Shown here: piece by piece, positions 47,358 to 58,614 of the stretch | How positions within the stretch are numbered: the first letter of the stretch is position 1 | Layout: every line of letters begins with the position of its first letter | Assembly: GCA_031213475.1 (NCBI GenBank) | Contig: JARUPZ010000030.1 | Coordinates: 4,341,161 to 4,405,160, forward strand | DNA: 64,000 nucleotides | Direction: 5' to 3' | From: Nereocystis luetkeana | Taxonomy: Eukaryota; Sar; Phaeophyceae; Laminariales; Laminariaceae | The notes under the pieces: model-generated | Told to the model about the DNA's origin: nothing | Seen by the model: the letters and a program-made list of their open reading frames with translations, nothing else | Databases searched by the model: none | Translations under genes and position numbers: made by a program

Positions 47358-47429
47358 TGTGCCTCCTTTCCGAAGGTCGTCACACAGCACTACTGTGCCT
47401 CCTTTCCGAAGGTCGTCACACAGCACTAC
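47358..47429. repeat. Perfect 36-bp tandem duplication
   Basis: TGTGCCTCCTTTCCGAAGGT plus 16 bases occurs twice in a row. Confidence 0.95.
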
Positions 47430-47619
47430 TGTACGTACGTAGATTGCTGCCAGTATATACCCAGTACCTCGCTACGTAGTGCCACTACCTCGGATGACAC
47501 TCCTGTACCTCAGAGTTCGTCAGCCTCAAAGACTGGGCAAGGGTCGGTACCTCGTATTGCGTCGTGCCCACACCCCGTTACCTCACCATACCCCATGCCT
47601 GAAGTTCATGGAGTTGACT

Positions 47620-48020
47620 CTACTCTACTCTTACTCTCCTGTACTCTCCTGTGCTCTACTCTACTCTAGTCTGCTTTACTCTGCTCTGCTCTGCTCTACT
47701 CTACTCTACTCTACTCTACTCTACTCTACTCTACTCTACTCTGCTCTACTCTACTCTACTCTACTCTACTCTACTCTACTCTGCTCTACTCTACTCTACT
47801 CTACTCTACTCTACTCTGCTTTACTCTACTCTACTCTACTCTGCTCTACTATACTCTACTATACTCTACTCTACTCGACTCTGCTCTACACTCCTCTACT
47901 TTGCTCTGCTCTACTCCTCTGTAGTCTGCTTCGCTTTGCTCGGTTCTACTCTGCTCTGCTCTACTCCTCTGTAGTCTGCTTTGCTTTGTCTCTGCTCGGC
48001 TCTACTCTACTCTACTCTTT
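47620..48020. repeat. (CTCTA)n pentanucleotide array
   Basis: About 400 bp of TCTAC/TCTGC units, most regular at 47690-47870. It ends 60 bp before the tentative start codon of the NUP42-like gene. Its long frames (Leu-Tyr-Ser) are artefacts. Confidence 0.97.
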
Positions 48021-48080
48021 AGTGCACTTTGCTCGGCTCTACTCCGGTACTGCTGTGACGAGGTTTGCACGCTTCTGTAT

Positions 48081-51000
48081 ATGTGTGTCAAGCTTTTTCA
48101 AGTTCGTAAAACATCGGCGATAGGAACCACGATCAAGTGCTACGGGTACCGACCGTTTTCGGCGTTATTTTGGCACTTTATTGAGTTTATACTGCCGTCA
48201 CCCCGGCTCTATTCGTATACATATACAGCTTCCAGCAGGTGTATCTGCTGCTTGTTCGTATTGACATAAATCTAGTTGTACGGACAGCTCTACGTATTCT
48301 AGAGCTTGGTACGCTCCCGACTTAGAAGTCCCTATTAGCCTACGAGCAGAAGCTCCCGTTGAGTCGGAGTTCCACCACGACCGTGCGGTTGTGGGACAAA
48401 GCTGGGACGGGGTAGCAAGCAGTGTACAGGGGCAATTAGGGCTGTGAGCCGCTGCTGATTCACCAGATTCAGCCGCTCGAAACGAATCGGTCGACGTCAG
48501 AATCGCAAAATGGAGACGATGGTTCTGCCGATTTATTTTGCAACGTCTTCCACCTCACCAGCCGTTGGGGGCGAGGGTACTCGTTTGTTGCTTGCGTTGT
48601 AAGTAATTCGACCATTGACCACGCATTCCTTTCGAGACGGAACGCCGTTCCTACTCCTATTAGAGACACCCCGAACATTAGAGCGCTCATTACGTTTTTT
48701 TTTACATACGTGGCATATAATGTATATTTTGCTTATCTTGTTCCCTTCCTGTTTTGTCTGTGGCCACCATGTATCTCCTAGGATAGCGATCGTTTTCTCG
48801 CTACTATCTAGCGTACCAAACTTCTCCGTCTCACAACATTTTGTTTTCCTCTTCTCCTCTAACGCATCCCGTTCCTCCTTGTGCATTTCACATTCTCCCA
48901 CTACGTATATATGTGAGTTATATTCTCTATCAGGGGGTGATCGGGACTCGCTTTCGATTCCACTCGAAAAATACCTATTTACCGAAAAATACCAGTTAAA
49001 ATATGATGGCTGATTTACCAAAATACTTCTATGAATCGGCTTCGCCAAAATCGGTTTTATTCTATCGAACTTTCGCTCCGATTCACAGCCCTACGTCGTA
49101 GTGAAAATGTATTTGCGCTTTGCTCACGCAGCAGGTGCCAAGTGCGCCCTTTTATAGCCACGGGGTTCAACAACAACAACAGCTGTACCCCCCTTCACCT
49201 TTTGAGTGCAAAGCTTCGTCCGGGCAACGCGGCAACTATTAATAGCGCTGCTCCTGCTGCAGCAGCTTCTCCACGCTCTCGTGGGTTTGCGCAGCGGCGA
49301 GCAATTCGGCGATGGCGATGGCGCTGCTGCCGCCGCTGCCGCCGCCGCTGCCGCCACCGCCGCTCGCTGCTGCGTTTTGTGGGCGTTGGGGTGGAAAACG
49401 ACAGCCCCCTACATATCGTGGTACACAAGCTTGAAGAGCTCCCCGCGCGGCAGCAAAGCCTTCGTTTCTTTCTGCTGTCCCGTTGGTGTTCCTGCTGCCG
49501 CTATTGTTCCTACAGAACCTCCGGGCGCTCATGCCACACGCATCCAAAACAGGTCACCTCCTGAGATAGAAGCTAGGCAGCACCTCATTTTGCTTATTTT
49601 ATCCGTCGTGCCTGTGCCTTATTACTCGTTGTATCGGTAGGAAGGAAGACGGGGGCGTGAATACAGCAGTGTGGCAAAGTCTCTCTCCCACCCCCTGGAC
49701 GCTTTTTTTTTTGCGCCGCTGCAACATGTCTGACGTTGTCAAGCGCTCGGCTAGCCATTCGCCTGCCGGGACCTCATGCCTGGCACCCGCCGTCGCAGCA
49801 CAAATTTAGCGTACCGGTCTTTCAGAACTTGCCATATCCGACGTCCGTATTAGATGGTCTGTTCCTCCGTCCCTACTTCCCCCCCTCCGCCCTTCCGCCC
49901 CCTGCCGCCTCCATTCGTCCACCGTCCCCCTGTGAAACAACCCTAGCAACGTCGTGCTCGCTGGCGATTCCCCCCGAACCCTCTCGAACCATACCATCAC
50001 TCACCCATGCCTTCACTCACCAAAAGCGATTAGTTCTTCACTCCCTCCTCTCCCTCCCTCCTCGTTCCCCCAGCCCTAACCCCACCGTAACCCTAACCCT
50101 TGCCCTGGCCGTATCACAAGCCCTACCCTTAACGCTAACCCCAACCCAACTATGTTATCGTCGCGGCCGCCTTTCAACCCTACGTCTATCGCGCAGCGCG
50201 GCCACTGCAACAAGGGAGACAGGTGCCGGTATAGTCACGATGACTCGGCCGGTGGCGGTGGAGGCGGTGGCTTCCGAGGTGGCGGCAGCGGCCTCGGAGG
50301 TGGTGGCAGCGGTGTCGGAGGTGGCAGCGGCGGTGCAAGAGACTTCGGTGGAGTGACCGACGGCCGAGCGCGTGACGTTTGTCGAAGCTTCCAGGCGAGA
50401 CCTGCTCCCTCGGCACGTGTGCTTGTTAAGAGAGAGAGAGGGGGGGGGGGTAGGGGGGGGGGGGGGTAGTTGCTCGGCCCGGTAGTACGCGCCGTCGATA
50501 CGGTGGGATGCACGCAGAGGGCTTCCAGTGCAATGGTCAGAAATTATCGGACAGACCAGACCAGATCAGATCAGATCAGATCAGGTCATATCCCCATTTT
50601 ATGATCTCGATAATGTATTCCGGGTGGGATCTGTATCACACGAATTCCTGCGCCCATGTGCCCCGGGAGGGGATCTGCATCGTACTTCTCTTGTACACCA
50701 TCTCACTGACATCTCTTATATAGTAAAATTTAAGGACCTGCAGCAGTAGAAGAAGCATGAAATGGTCATGAAATGTTCGGCGCCGGGGGGGGGGGGGGGG
50801 TAACCCTTGCGGGTGGAGGGGGTTGAGCCAGGAGTACGGCGTGGTACATGCATTATTAGTTTTGGTAGTATTTTTGGTTGTTGGCAACATCGTTCCACGC
50901 TTTTTCTTGTCGTGGTCCAGAGTTTCTGTCCTTTATGTCATCACGTTTTTTTGGTTGGTTGACGCTCACGCTGCGCATCGTAGTGGGTCGTGATCCATCC

Positions 51001-52869
51001 GGCGTGTGAACGATTGCGATTGGCGCGCGCAGGTGGGAGGAAAAAAAATTGTGGCGAAAAGATAGCTGCGAATTAGGGTCGGAAAATCGCAACAAAATCT
51101 TGCGATACAACACGTACGACGAAACGTACGTACGTAGGTATTCGCCACAAACGCTGCGGCGAATTTCGCGCCCCTACCCAATGACAGCCCCTAGGGCCGG
51201 CAGATTTACCCGTGGCTTCATCGTGTTCATGCCCCCCCCCCGTCCACGTCCACGTCCCCGTCCACGTCCACGTCCCCGTCCCCGCTCTCCGTCCCGTCTC
51301 CCGATGCCCCTCGTATTGGTCGACCCCTGTCAGCGCAGACGGGCAACTGCAGATTTGGGGATAGGTGTCGCTACAGCCACGATCTGAGCGCCTCCCTAGG
51401 CGACAGGGGCGGCGGTAACGCCTCGGGAAGCTCCGCGGGTTGGGCCAGTGCTGGCTTCGGAAGCGGGGGCGGTTTCGGTGGGGGCGGTGGGGGTGACCGT
51501 GACAGCTTCGGTGGAAACCCTTCTTCCGCTGCGTCGGGCAGGGATAGGGATAGCTTCAGAGATAACCAATCCGGGCAGAGCCACGGCGGAAGGGCGCGTG
51601 ACGGGGGCGGTGGAGTTGCTAGGGGCGGAGGCGCCAGTGACGGTGGCGGAGGGTTCGGTGGTGGTGGAGGATTTGGTGGTGGCGGGGGATTTGATGGGGG
51701 CAGGGGGTTTAGTAGCGGCGGAGGCTTTGGTGGGTCCGGCGGCGCCGCGGCATTTGGCCCCGGCTTCAGCTCAATTGGCGCCGGGGGTGGAGATGGGGGC
51801 GGGGGCGGGGGCGGGGAGGGGGGTGGAAGCGGGGGCGGAGGCGGATCCGGGGGGTTTAGCGGTGGCAACGGGGCAGGCGGCTTACCCCGTAGCGGCGGCG
51901 TCCGTCGGTCGGGGGCGAACCGAAGCGGTGGGCGGTTCGGGTCGACAGGTACGTCGGAAGGTTGTCCGTACGGATGGTGTGTGCGGCTTGGTGGTGTGGG
52001 TCTTGAGCGTTTCTATCTGCCTCCAGGCTTCGTGCGCGTACCCTTGTTTCTTCGTTTGTGGGGTACGGCGCTTTTGCATACGGTTGGGTCGGAATGTTGT
52101 TCGATGATCCCCTAGACGACGTCTTGTCGGGTAAATGCGGTACTCGTGCGTAGTGGATTGGGGAAAAGCTCTCGCCGGTTAGTTTTTCACGGTATGGCAC
52201 AGCGCTCCGTGGGAAACAAATCTAAATTCTTCGTCGCGGGGGCTGCAACGTTCCAGGCCAACTGAACTACGAACAGACTACCAGACCACGAGGCTTCCCC
52301 CCCCCCCCCCCCCCCCCCGACCCCCGTTCTTTGTGTTGCCGATGTAATCCAAGCCCTCTCCCAGAGCTAGAAAGTTTCAGTACATGAACGAAAATGCAAC
52401 TCCCGACCGGTGCCCACCCGCCCCGCCCTTGTCAGAGGTGACGAAGTTGTTGTTGTTCGATCCTCCGTACACATAGGACCGTGATGCATTCGACATTATT
52501 GTAGGAGTATTCTTGTTTCCACAGACTCTGCGAGTAGGCAATGACGATGAGGTTATGTCGGAACAACGACAACAACAGCAGCAGCAACAGCAACAACAAC
52601 AGTAGCAGCAACTGTGCGGGCCACGGACGAGACAAAGGCGATGAGTTATTGTAAAAGCAACAACAGCAACGACTGCTCGTGCGTGTGTGTGTTCCTTGTC
52701 CGCGTTGGCAGGCCCGGCGGTGCCCCCGGAGGTCCTGGCGACCTGGTACACCGACGAAGACAAGCTCAGCGCGGAAGACTTGAGAGAGTACGAGGCGCCG
52801 AAGTTCCGCGTGGGCCTTATTCCGGTAGCCCCGCCGCCGCGACGGTTCTGCTTTCCACAGGAGTACTGA
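48081..52869 (+). CDS. NUP42-like protein with two CCCH zinc fingers and FG/Gly repeats
   Basis: Firm exons: 50197-50394, 51339-51948, 52712-52869; tentative first exon 48081-48101 (MCVKLFQ). With it the protein is 328 aa. Finger 1 is C2-x8-C11-x5-C17-x3-H21 (RGHCNKGDRCRYSHD). Finger 2 is C69-x7-C77-x5-C83-x3-H87 (DVCRSFQ joined to TGNCRFGDRCRYSHD). The join is phase 0 but uses a GC donor (CAG then GCGAGA). The middle exon is Gly-rich with many FG dipeptides, as in FG nucleoporins. The last exon (split codon G+GC) reads LSAEDLREYEAPKFRVGLIP and ends PPPRRFCFPQEY. This resembles the C-terminal Gle1-binding end of NUP42. Known NUP42 proteins have one N-terminal finger; this has two. Expected role: nuclear pore, mRNA export. 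The first exon rests only on spacing and phase, with a weak GTTCGT donor; another CCCH protein remains possible. Confidence 0.62.
48577..48830 (-). repeat. Modular C-run repeat, long copy 3
   Basis: Same module, LERNAWSMVELL, extended by LDSSEKTIAI in the same strand as in copy 1. Confidence 0.8.
52297..52318. repeat. 22-base C homopolymer
   Basis: Uninterrupted C-run in the last intron of the NUP42-like gene. Confidence 0.98.
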
Positions 52870-55800
52870 TTGCAAGTGCAGCGGGATAGGCTAAACACCT
52901 ATTGGTCAAGTGCGCGAATGTTACGGGGACAAAATTATTGGAATTAGACAGTCACATTCTAAGCAATTTTTCCCCCAAACGGGACTGCAGCCCTAAAAGG
53001 GTTTTAAGTACGTATTTTTGTTGGCGGTTCTAAAAGGGGTCAAGTTAGGTTAGGTTCGTCGTGAATGTGCGGTGCCGGGTGGTGGCGGCGGGAGGGAGGG
53101 AAGAAGGGAGTGGGTGGGAGGGGGTGTACACGTGTGATGCATGGCTGTAGTCGTATGACCGTAGCGGGGTGGGAGGGGAGGTCCGGTAGTTGTATCATAA
53201 CTGGCTGATTCTGCCCGTTCGGTCATTGATGATTGGCCCTTCGCCTGCCCGTGGGAAGAGGCTGCCAGGGAAGTGTTGGGCCCGATCGGTGGGAGAAGTG
53301 TAGGGGAGGGGGGAGAGATCCGGTGGTTTGGTGTTGACGTGTTGGCGATACCCTCGGGCTTTCTCTGGCGCTTTTAACAAAACTTCCAACACCAATTTAG
53401 GGCGTGTACCCGTGGTATGAAGTTTCGGGCAGTCGGGCTGCCAGGTGATGGTGGTGTCTTCCGCCTTGAGGGTAAAGGGTAAAAGGCACGGCAAGCAGGA
53501 AAGGTGTAATTAATGCCTTGGTCGATCATCGTTGATTCACTGGTGCCAGCTCAACAGCTACGAGTACCAACCTTGCAGATACTGACACAGCTCGTGAAAA
53601 CACGAGGCAGGCGATGGAAGGTGCTATTAATAATCCATGTACCAGGTACATGTGACGATCTTCAATTCATTGTGCGTGGTATTCACGCGCTGGCATGGGT
53701 TGATTTTCGTTTGGCTATCAACATCTCGCTGCTGAAATGCGGTCCGAAGGCGCAAGGATAGATTGTTGTACAGTACACCAGGTGCTAGAGCTAGCTGTGG
53801 TGCACACCTAGCTGTGGTTCAACACCGAGATACTGTGTAAGCAGGGAGTTGCTCAAGCGAAGAGGCAAATAATGCATCGCTGTAATAAAAAACTTACAAT
53901 GTACAGCAGTTGCGAAGGATGAAACGACAGACACATGCTTACAAGAGAATGCTGTCAAGTTCTACATGGATGGACGTCTCTTCCACCCGGCCGTGGTCAA
54001 TGCACACTGAGATAATCTGCTGTCCATACCTGCTAACACCAATAAATAAACTCTTAACACCATTCGTGCAAATGGGGGATGGGGGATGGGTGGGATACCC
54101 CTACGCGCGACCCTTCTGCTCTCCCTTAAAACTAATAATACCGATAAAAGAGTACCGGTACCTGGTATTCACAAGTAAAAAATAAGGCGAGGGCCGCGAG
54201 AAACGATTTGCGCATGGGACAATCAGACCAGGAATTCTCGGCATGCCAAAGAGATGCCTCAAAAGCATTTAGGGGGGGGCACGGGACGGGAGGGGGCACA
54301 AACGTTTGGAATTTAGAGTTTGCTGTAGTCTCATGCTTATTACCAGGTATACAGGATGATATCCATATCAGAACGCAAACGGCTACTATATTCCCGGTCA
54401 TAGTGGTAGGGTTCAACAGTCGATGCGCTCTTCAGCTATTAATAGTGTACAACGCCGCACGTACGTGTGGAATCAAAATCCTTCTCCGTGACAACAAGGT
54501 ACGGTATGCATACGTGGTACCAGGTAGGTGACAGCAAGAAGTAGAAGAGTGTACCGGTAGAGACGGGGAGGGGCTTTGGTGTGGATCCATTCGGAAAACC
54601 CATGGGATATACCAGGTATCCTGTATCCTGTTCTACCCGCAATGCTGCTGTTGGACTACCAGATCCTACTGGTGTAGTAAGCAACTCCCCGGGGCACTAT
54701 CGAGGGCAAACAGGACTCTGGATGGTGTTATTATGTTCATGTGCTGCATCTCCACCGTTGCTTCCTTTGCTGACAACTAATCATGAACAATGTATGCGAA
54801 TGCATTGTGCATGTTGTGTATGAGCGACGAGAGGTGTGTAAGTACTGCTGTAGCGCCTTCGTCGCTAATTTCGAGGGCACTGACAACGGTTGGACGAAGG
54901 CTGTGCTACCCCTGCCGCATGTACCAGCCACACTCCAAAGGGAGCTAACCTGATGACCACGGAGAACCAACCACCCAATCACAAAACCAGAACCGAGGAC
55001 CGGGGCCGGTCAAAGAGTTCACAATATCTCAAACATGCTAACAAATAGTACTGGAACTCCCATGGCGGCCTCTCAGCTCTCAGCTCACAGTTCAAGAGGG
55101 CGTACTAGCCCCGAGAGCAACAATCGTTGCAAGGAAATGGTCCTAAGGGACCCTGGCCTGTCAGCCGCCGCTCCGCACGTGGTGAAGGCGGCGGCCGCGA
55201 CAAAGGCAACATTAATGCTGCTGCTGACAAGGTGATCAGCACTCGAACACTCTTCTCGCGTGCGTTCGTCTGGTCTACAGAGAGCGATACAGGTTGCAGG
55301 GTTGCACAACCTGACACGGGTACACCGCGAAGAGCAGCGATACATGCGAGCAGGCAGATCGCTACGGGGTTGCGCCTGTGCATTGGCGTGTTCTCTCCAA
55401 GGCGCTAGTTCGTTGGTTCCTCGCCAGTTTATCCTGGTACCTGGTGCGTTCATATTGTGCATGTCGCTCTACGAAAGTATAGGATGTTTGGTGCTGCACG
55501 TGGTGGTGTACCTGGCGGTGTATCATAAATGACCCCCACGGGTACACGCACAGCAGTAGTGGCCGTTTCTTATGCAGTCGAAAACGCGGATCGAAAAGGG
55601 CGATACCCGATCGAAGACGACAATCGGACCTTCCTACGTACATTGTCGAAAAAGAGCTCTTTCGGTCCCAATATATCGATTACTCTATGCAGTTGTATGG
55701 ACCACTGCAGACCGTATACACTCGGTTCTCTTTTTTCTTTTTTCTGCCTTGGGGTATTTTCGGTATTTTCTATTTTCGACGGGACCAGAAGATCGAAACT

Positions 55801-58614
55801 GATGACGACCAGTCGAATTTCTCTCGATCGAAACAATGTTGCGACTCGCAGCGTGTCATATCTCCTCGCACGTTGTACAGAGGACAGAGTGCGGAGATCC
55901 TGGTACCGGTACTATCGCCCGCGGGCAACCGCAGGCCTATACGTACCCTTCATGGGATCGTATACAACCCGAAGTACGCGTGATCGATCACACGCAGCTG
56001 GCAAAGATGAGTTCTGACGACACCCTCGTATCTCACAAGAGCAGATGTCTATTTTCGTAGTTTTTTCGCGAACACCCGCACCCACACACCAGCAGCAGCA
56101 CACCCACGCAACAACAACGCCGATGCTGGCTTGTGTATGTACCGCCTGCTGTCACCGCTGCTGCTGCTGCTGCTGCTGCTGCTTCTCGCTGTCACGTCAG
56201 GGTGGCGAAACATCCGTATCTCCGCCCACCAGCAGCGCATACCACCATTCGATCGCAAGCAAAGCACAGTGTCGATGACCCTATGCCAACAGTCAGTCAC
56301 AGCAGTAGCTGCGCTGGCTACGAGCAGATCAGCTGTCGACAATGCCCAACGCCACGACCTCCTCGACGTCGACCGAGACGAGAGCTCCTCGCGCTGTGGA
56401 GCTCCCGACATATCGTGTCAGGAGCGGGCGGCCTCCTGGCCAAGAACCCTCCCTCTTAACTACGACTGCGGCGAGATTTTTTCCATCGCTTCCTCTTCTT
56501 TTTTATCTGCTCCTTGAAAAGCTGACCTGGTCTGTCCGAAACATGACGTCCCTGCGCCGCAGCCCCTATCCTCTTTGAGAACCTCGAACGCTTGTGGTCT
56601 CGGTTCACCCAGGCGCTGCACGAAATGAAGAGGGACTTTTAACTCTATCTGGGACTAGGTATCTAGCTGCCAAGCAAGCAGCACCGTATTCTGTCCCAGG
56701 TGGGGTTGAATAGTCCCGTCTTCTCTCTCGCATGGCCTGGTTGGACCGCGAGACCACAACCGTTCGCGGTTATTGAAATAGATGGGGGCGGCGGCGCAGG
56801 AACGTCATGTCTCGGACAGATCAGATCCCCCAGTTCATGATCTAGATCCTTCAGGACAGACAGATATATCTCTCAATTATACCTATATGATCTGCACGAC
56901 CTAAAACAAATCATGTTTGCCGGCGGCGTGGGCTCTGTTTGACATGGCTCTTCTTGCGCACAATTTTTTCTCGGTGGGATATCTTATGATACACCTGTAA
57001 GCACTCTCGCGTAACATCTCGTTACAGGCAAATGATGTAGATCGCGATCTGTCGGCTGTGCGGACACAGTTCGTCGCTAGCTAGAATGGCATTCTGGCGA
57101 GCTATTTCTCGCTCATTGCGGACGTACGTCTGTGTCTGGCTGTCGAGTGTACAACAGCAGCGATAAATCGTACTGCGTAGACTGCACCTGGTCGGCCTAC
57201 GCTGCATCCCCCGTTTCTGGCTGGCTATGCTATACGTATTGTGACATGCAACTATTGTTGCGTACTTCGATGGACAGATGCACGCACTATGCGAGAGAGA
57301 GAGACTGCACGCCAGCATTTACAAACCACAAGCGATGAAGCTACGTATCGCAAACGCCGGGGGGTATGGTATTTTCACTTGGGGAAAAAAAAGGCTGGGA
57401 GCAGTATCAGCGCGTGCACAAACAACACTGCGTGCCTTACAGCCCCCACGAAGTACCAAAACGATTGCGTCCTCCTCAAATAATTTGCAGACCCGCTTCG
57501 AAACAGCTCGGACAGGTCATGATCTATCTATCTATCTGTCTACAGTAGATGATCTAGTTCCTCACCCGCCGTTGTGAGAGGTTGGCGCAAGATCTGCATG
57601 GTGCATATCCAACACAGGAAGGGTGTGCTATAGATCCTGCAGATGATACGGGTCTCACCCAGCAGTATGAGCTAGACCATACAGATCATGCAAGATCGGG
57701 AATACTTGACCTATCCGCCTTGAAATATGTAGATCATGAACTGGGAATCGATTTTCAATCAGAGGGGTGAAACTGTTGCAACCTTGCAATTGAACCGCCG
57801 TGAACCCAGATCCTAGTGCGAAAGGATACGCGCTGCTACAGCTTGTGTGCTGCCTCCCCCCGCAGCAGCTGTGCCCGAGCACGCACGCATGTCGTTGTCT
57901 CACCTCTTCCGCGTGCAACGCGTGCGCGCTTCGCGCGCGGGGGAGAGTTCTCGTGCCCAGGTCGTCGTCGAGGTCGTGGCGTTGGTGTTGGACTTCGTGG
58001 AGACCCGCCAAGGCTGTGTGATACAGCTAGCGCAACTGTTGGCTAGCTGCCATCGGTATCACTCATTGCTGCCATCGTACTGCTGGCGGGCAGAAACAAG
58101 CTTGTGCCGTGCTAACTCGCGGCTAGTAGCCGCGGCCCAAGGCAGCAGCGTCTGTGCTGCTGTTGTGTGGCGTATGGGTGTGTTTGTGTTTGTGGCGTAA
58201 AATAGACATGCGGCGGGTTTGAAATACATTTCGGGATCGTCTGATCCCGTCGAGAATAGCACAGTGATGGAAAAAATTGGGGGTGCTGGGATCGAAAATA
58301 CTCCTTTTCAACAGCATTGAGAAGGCCCGATTTGTTGTCTTCCCATCATCAATTAGCCCGTCTCGATACACGTTTTCGACTGCATAAGAAACGGCCAGCA
58401 TGTACCCTTGAAAGTCAAATACCGAGATAATGACGATACTGCTGTCTCCCGACTCCGTAACCCCTACTGTCACTTGACACCACCCGCAGCTTCCTCCTCC
58501 TCCTCCTCTTCCTCCTTCCCGATGGCTTGGTTTACGACGAAGCAACCACGATATGCATGTCATTTACGCCCACGAGAACTAACATACCAGGTACAAAATT
58601 GACTCTTGTCGCAG
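52870..58614. other. Intergenic stretch, mostly empty
   Basis: Contains fragments of the TTAA palindrome (52925-53005), a fragment of the ATGCATG repeat (53130-53165) and several TACCWGGTA words. The only coding hint is a Leu-rich signal-peptide-like start at 56137 that could be the first exon of the valyl-tRNA synthetase gene. Confidence 0.55.

Noticed and set aside
47479..48123. 214-codon frame of Leu-Tyr-Ser repeats
   Set aside because: Translation of the pentanucleotide array, no complex sequence.
55529..56017. 162-codon plus-strand frame
   Set aside because: No similarity to any family I know, codon use random, and several overlapping frames of equal length exist.
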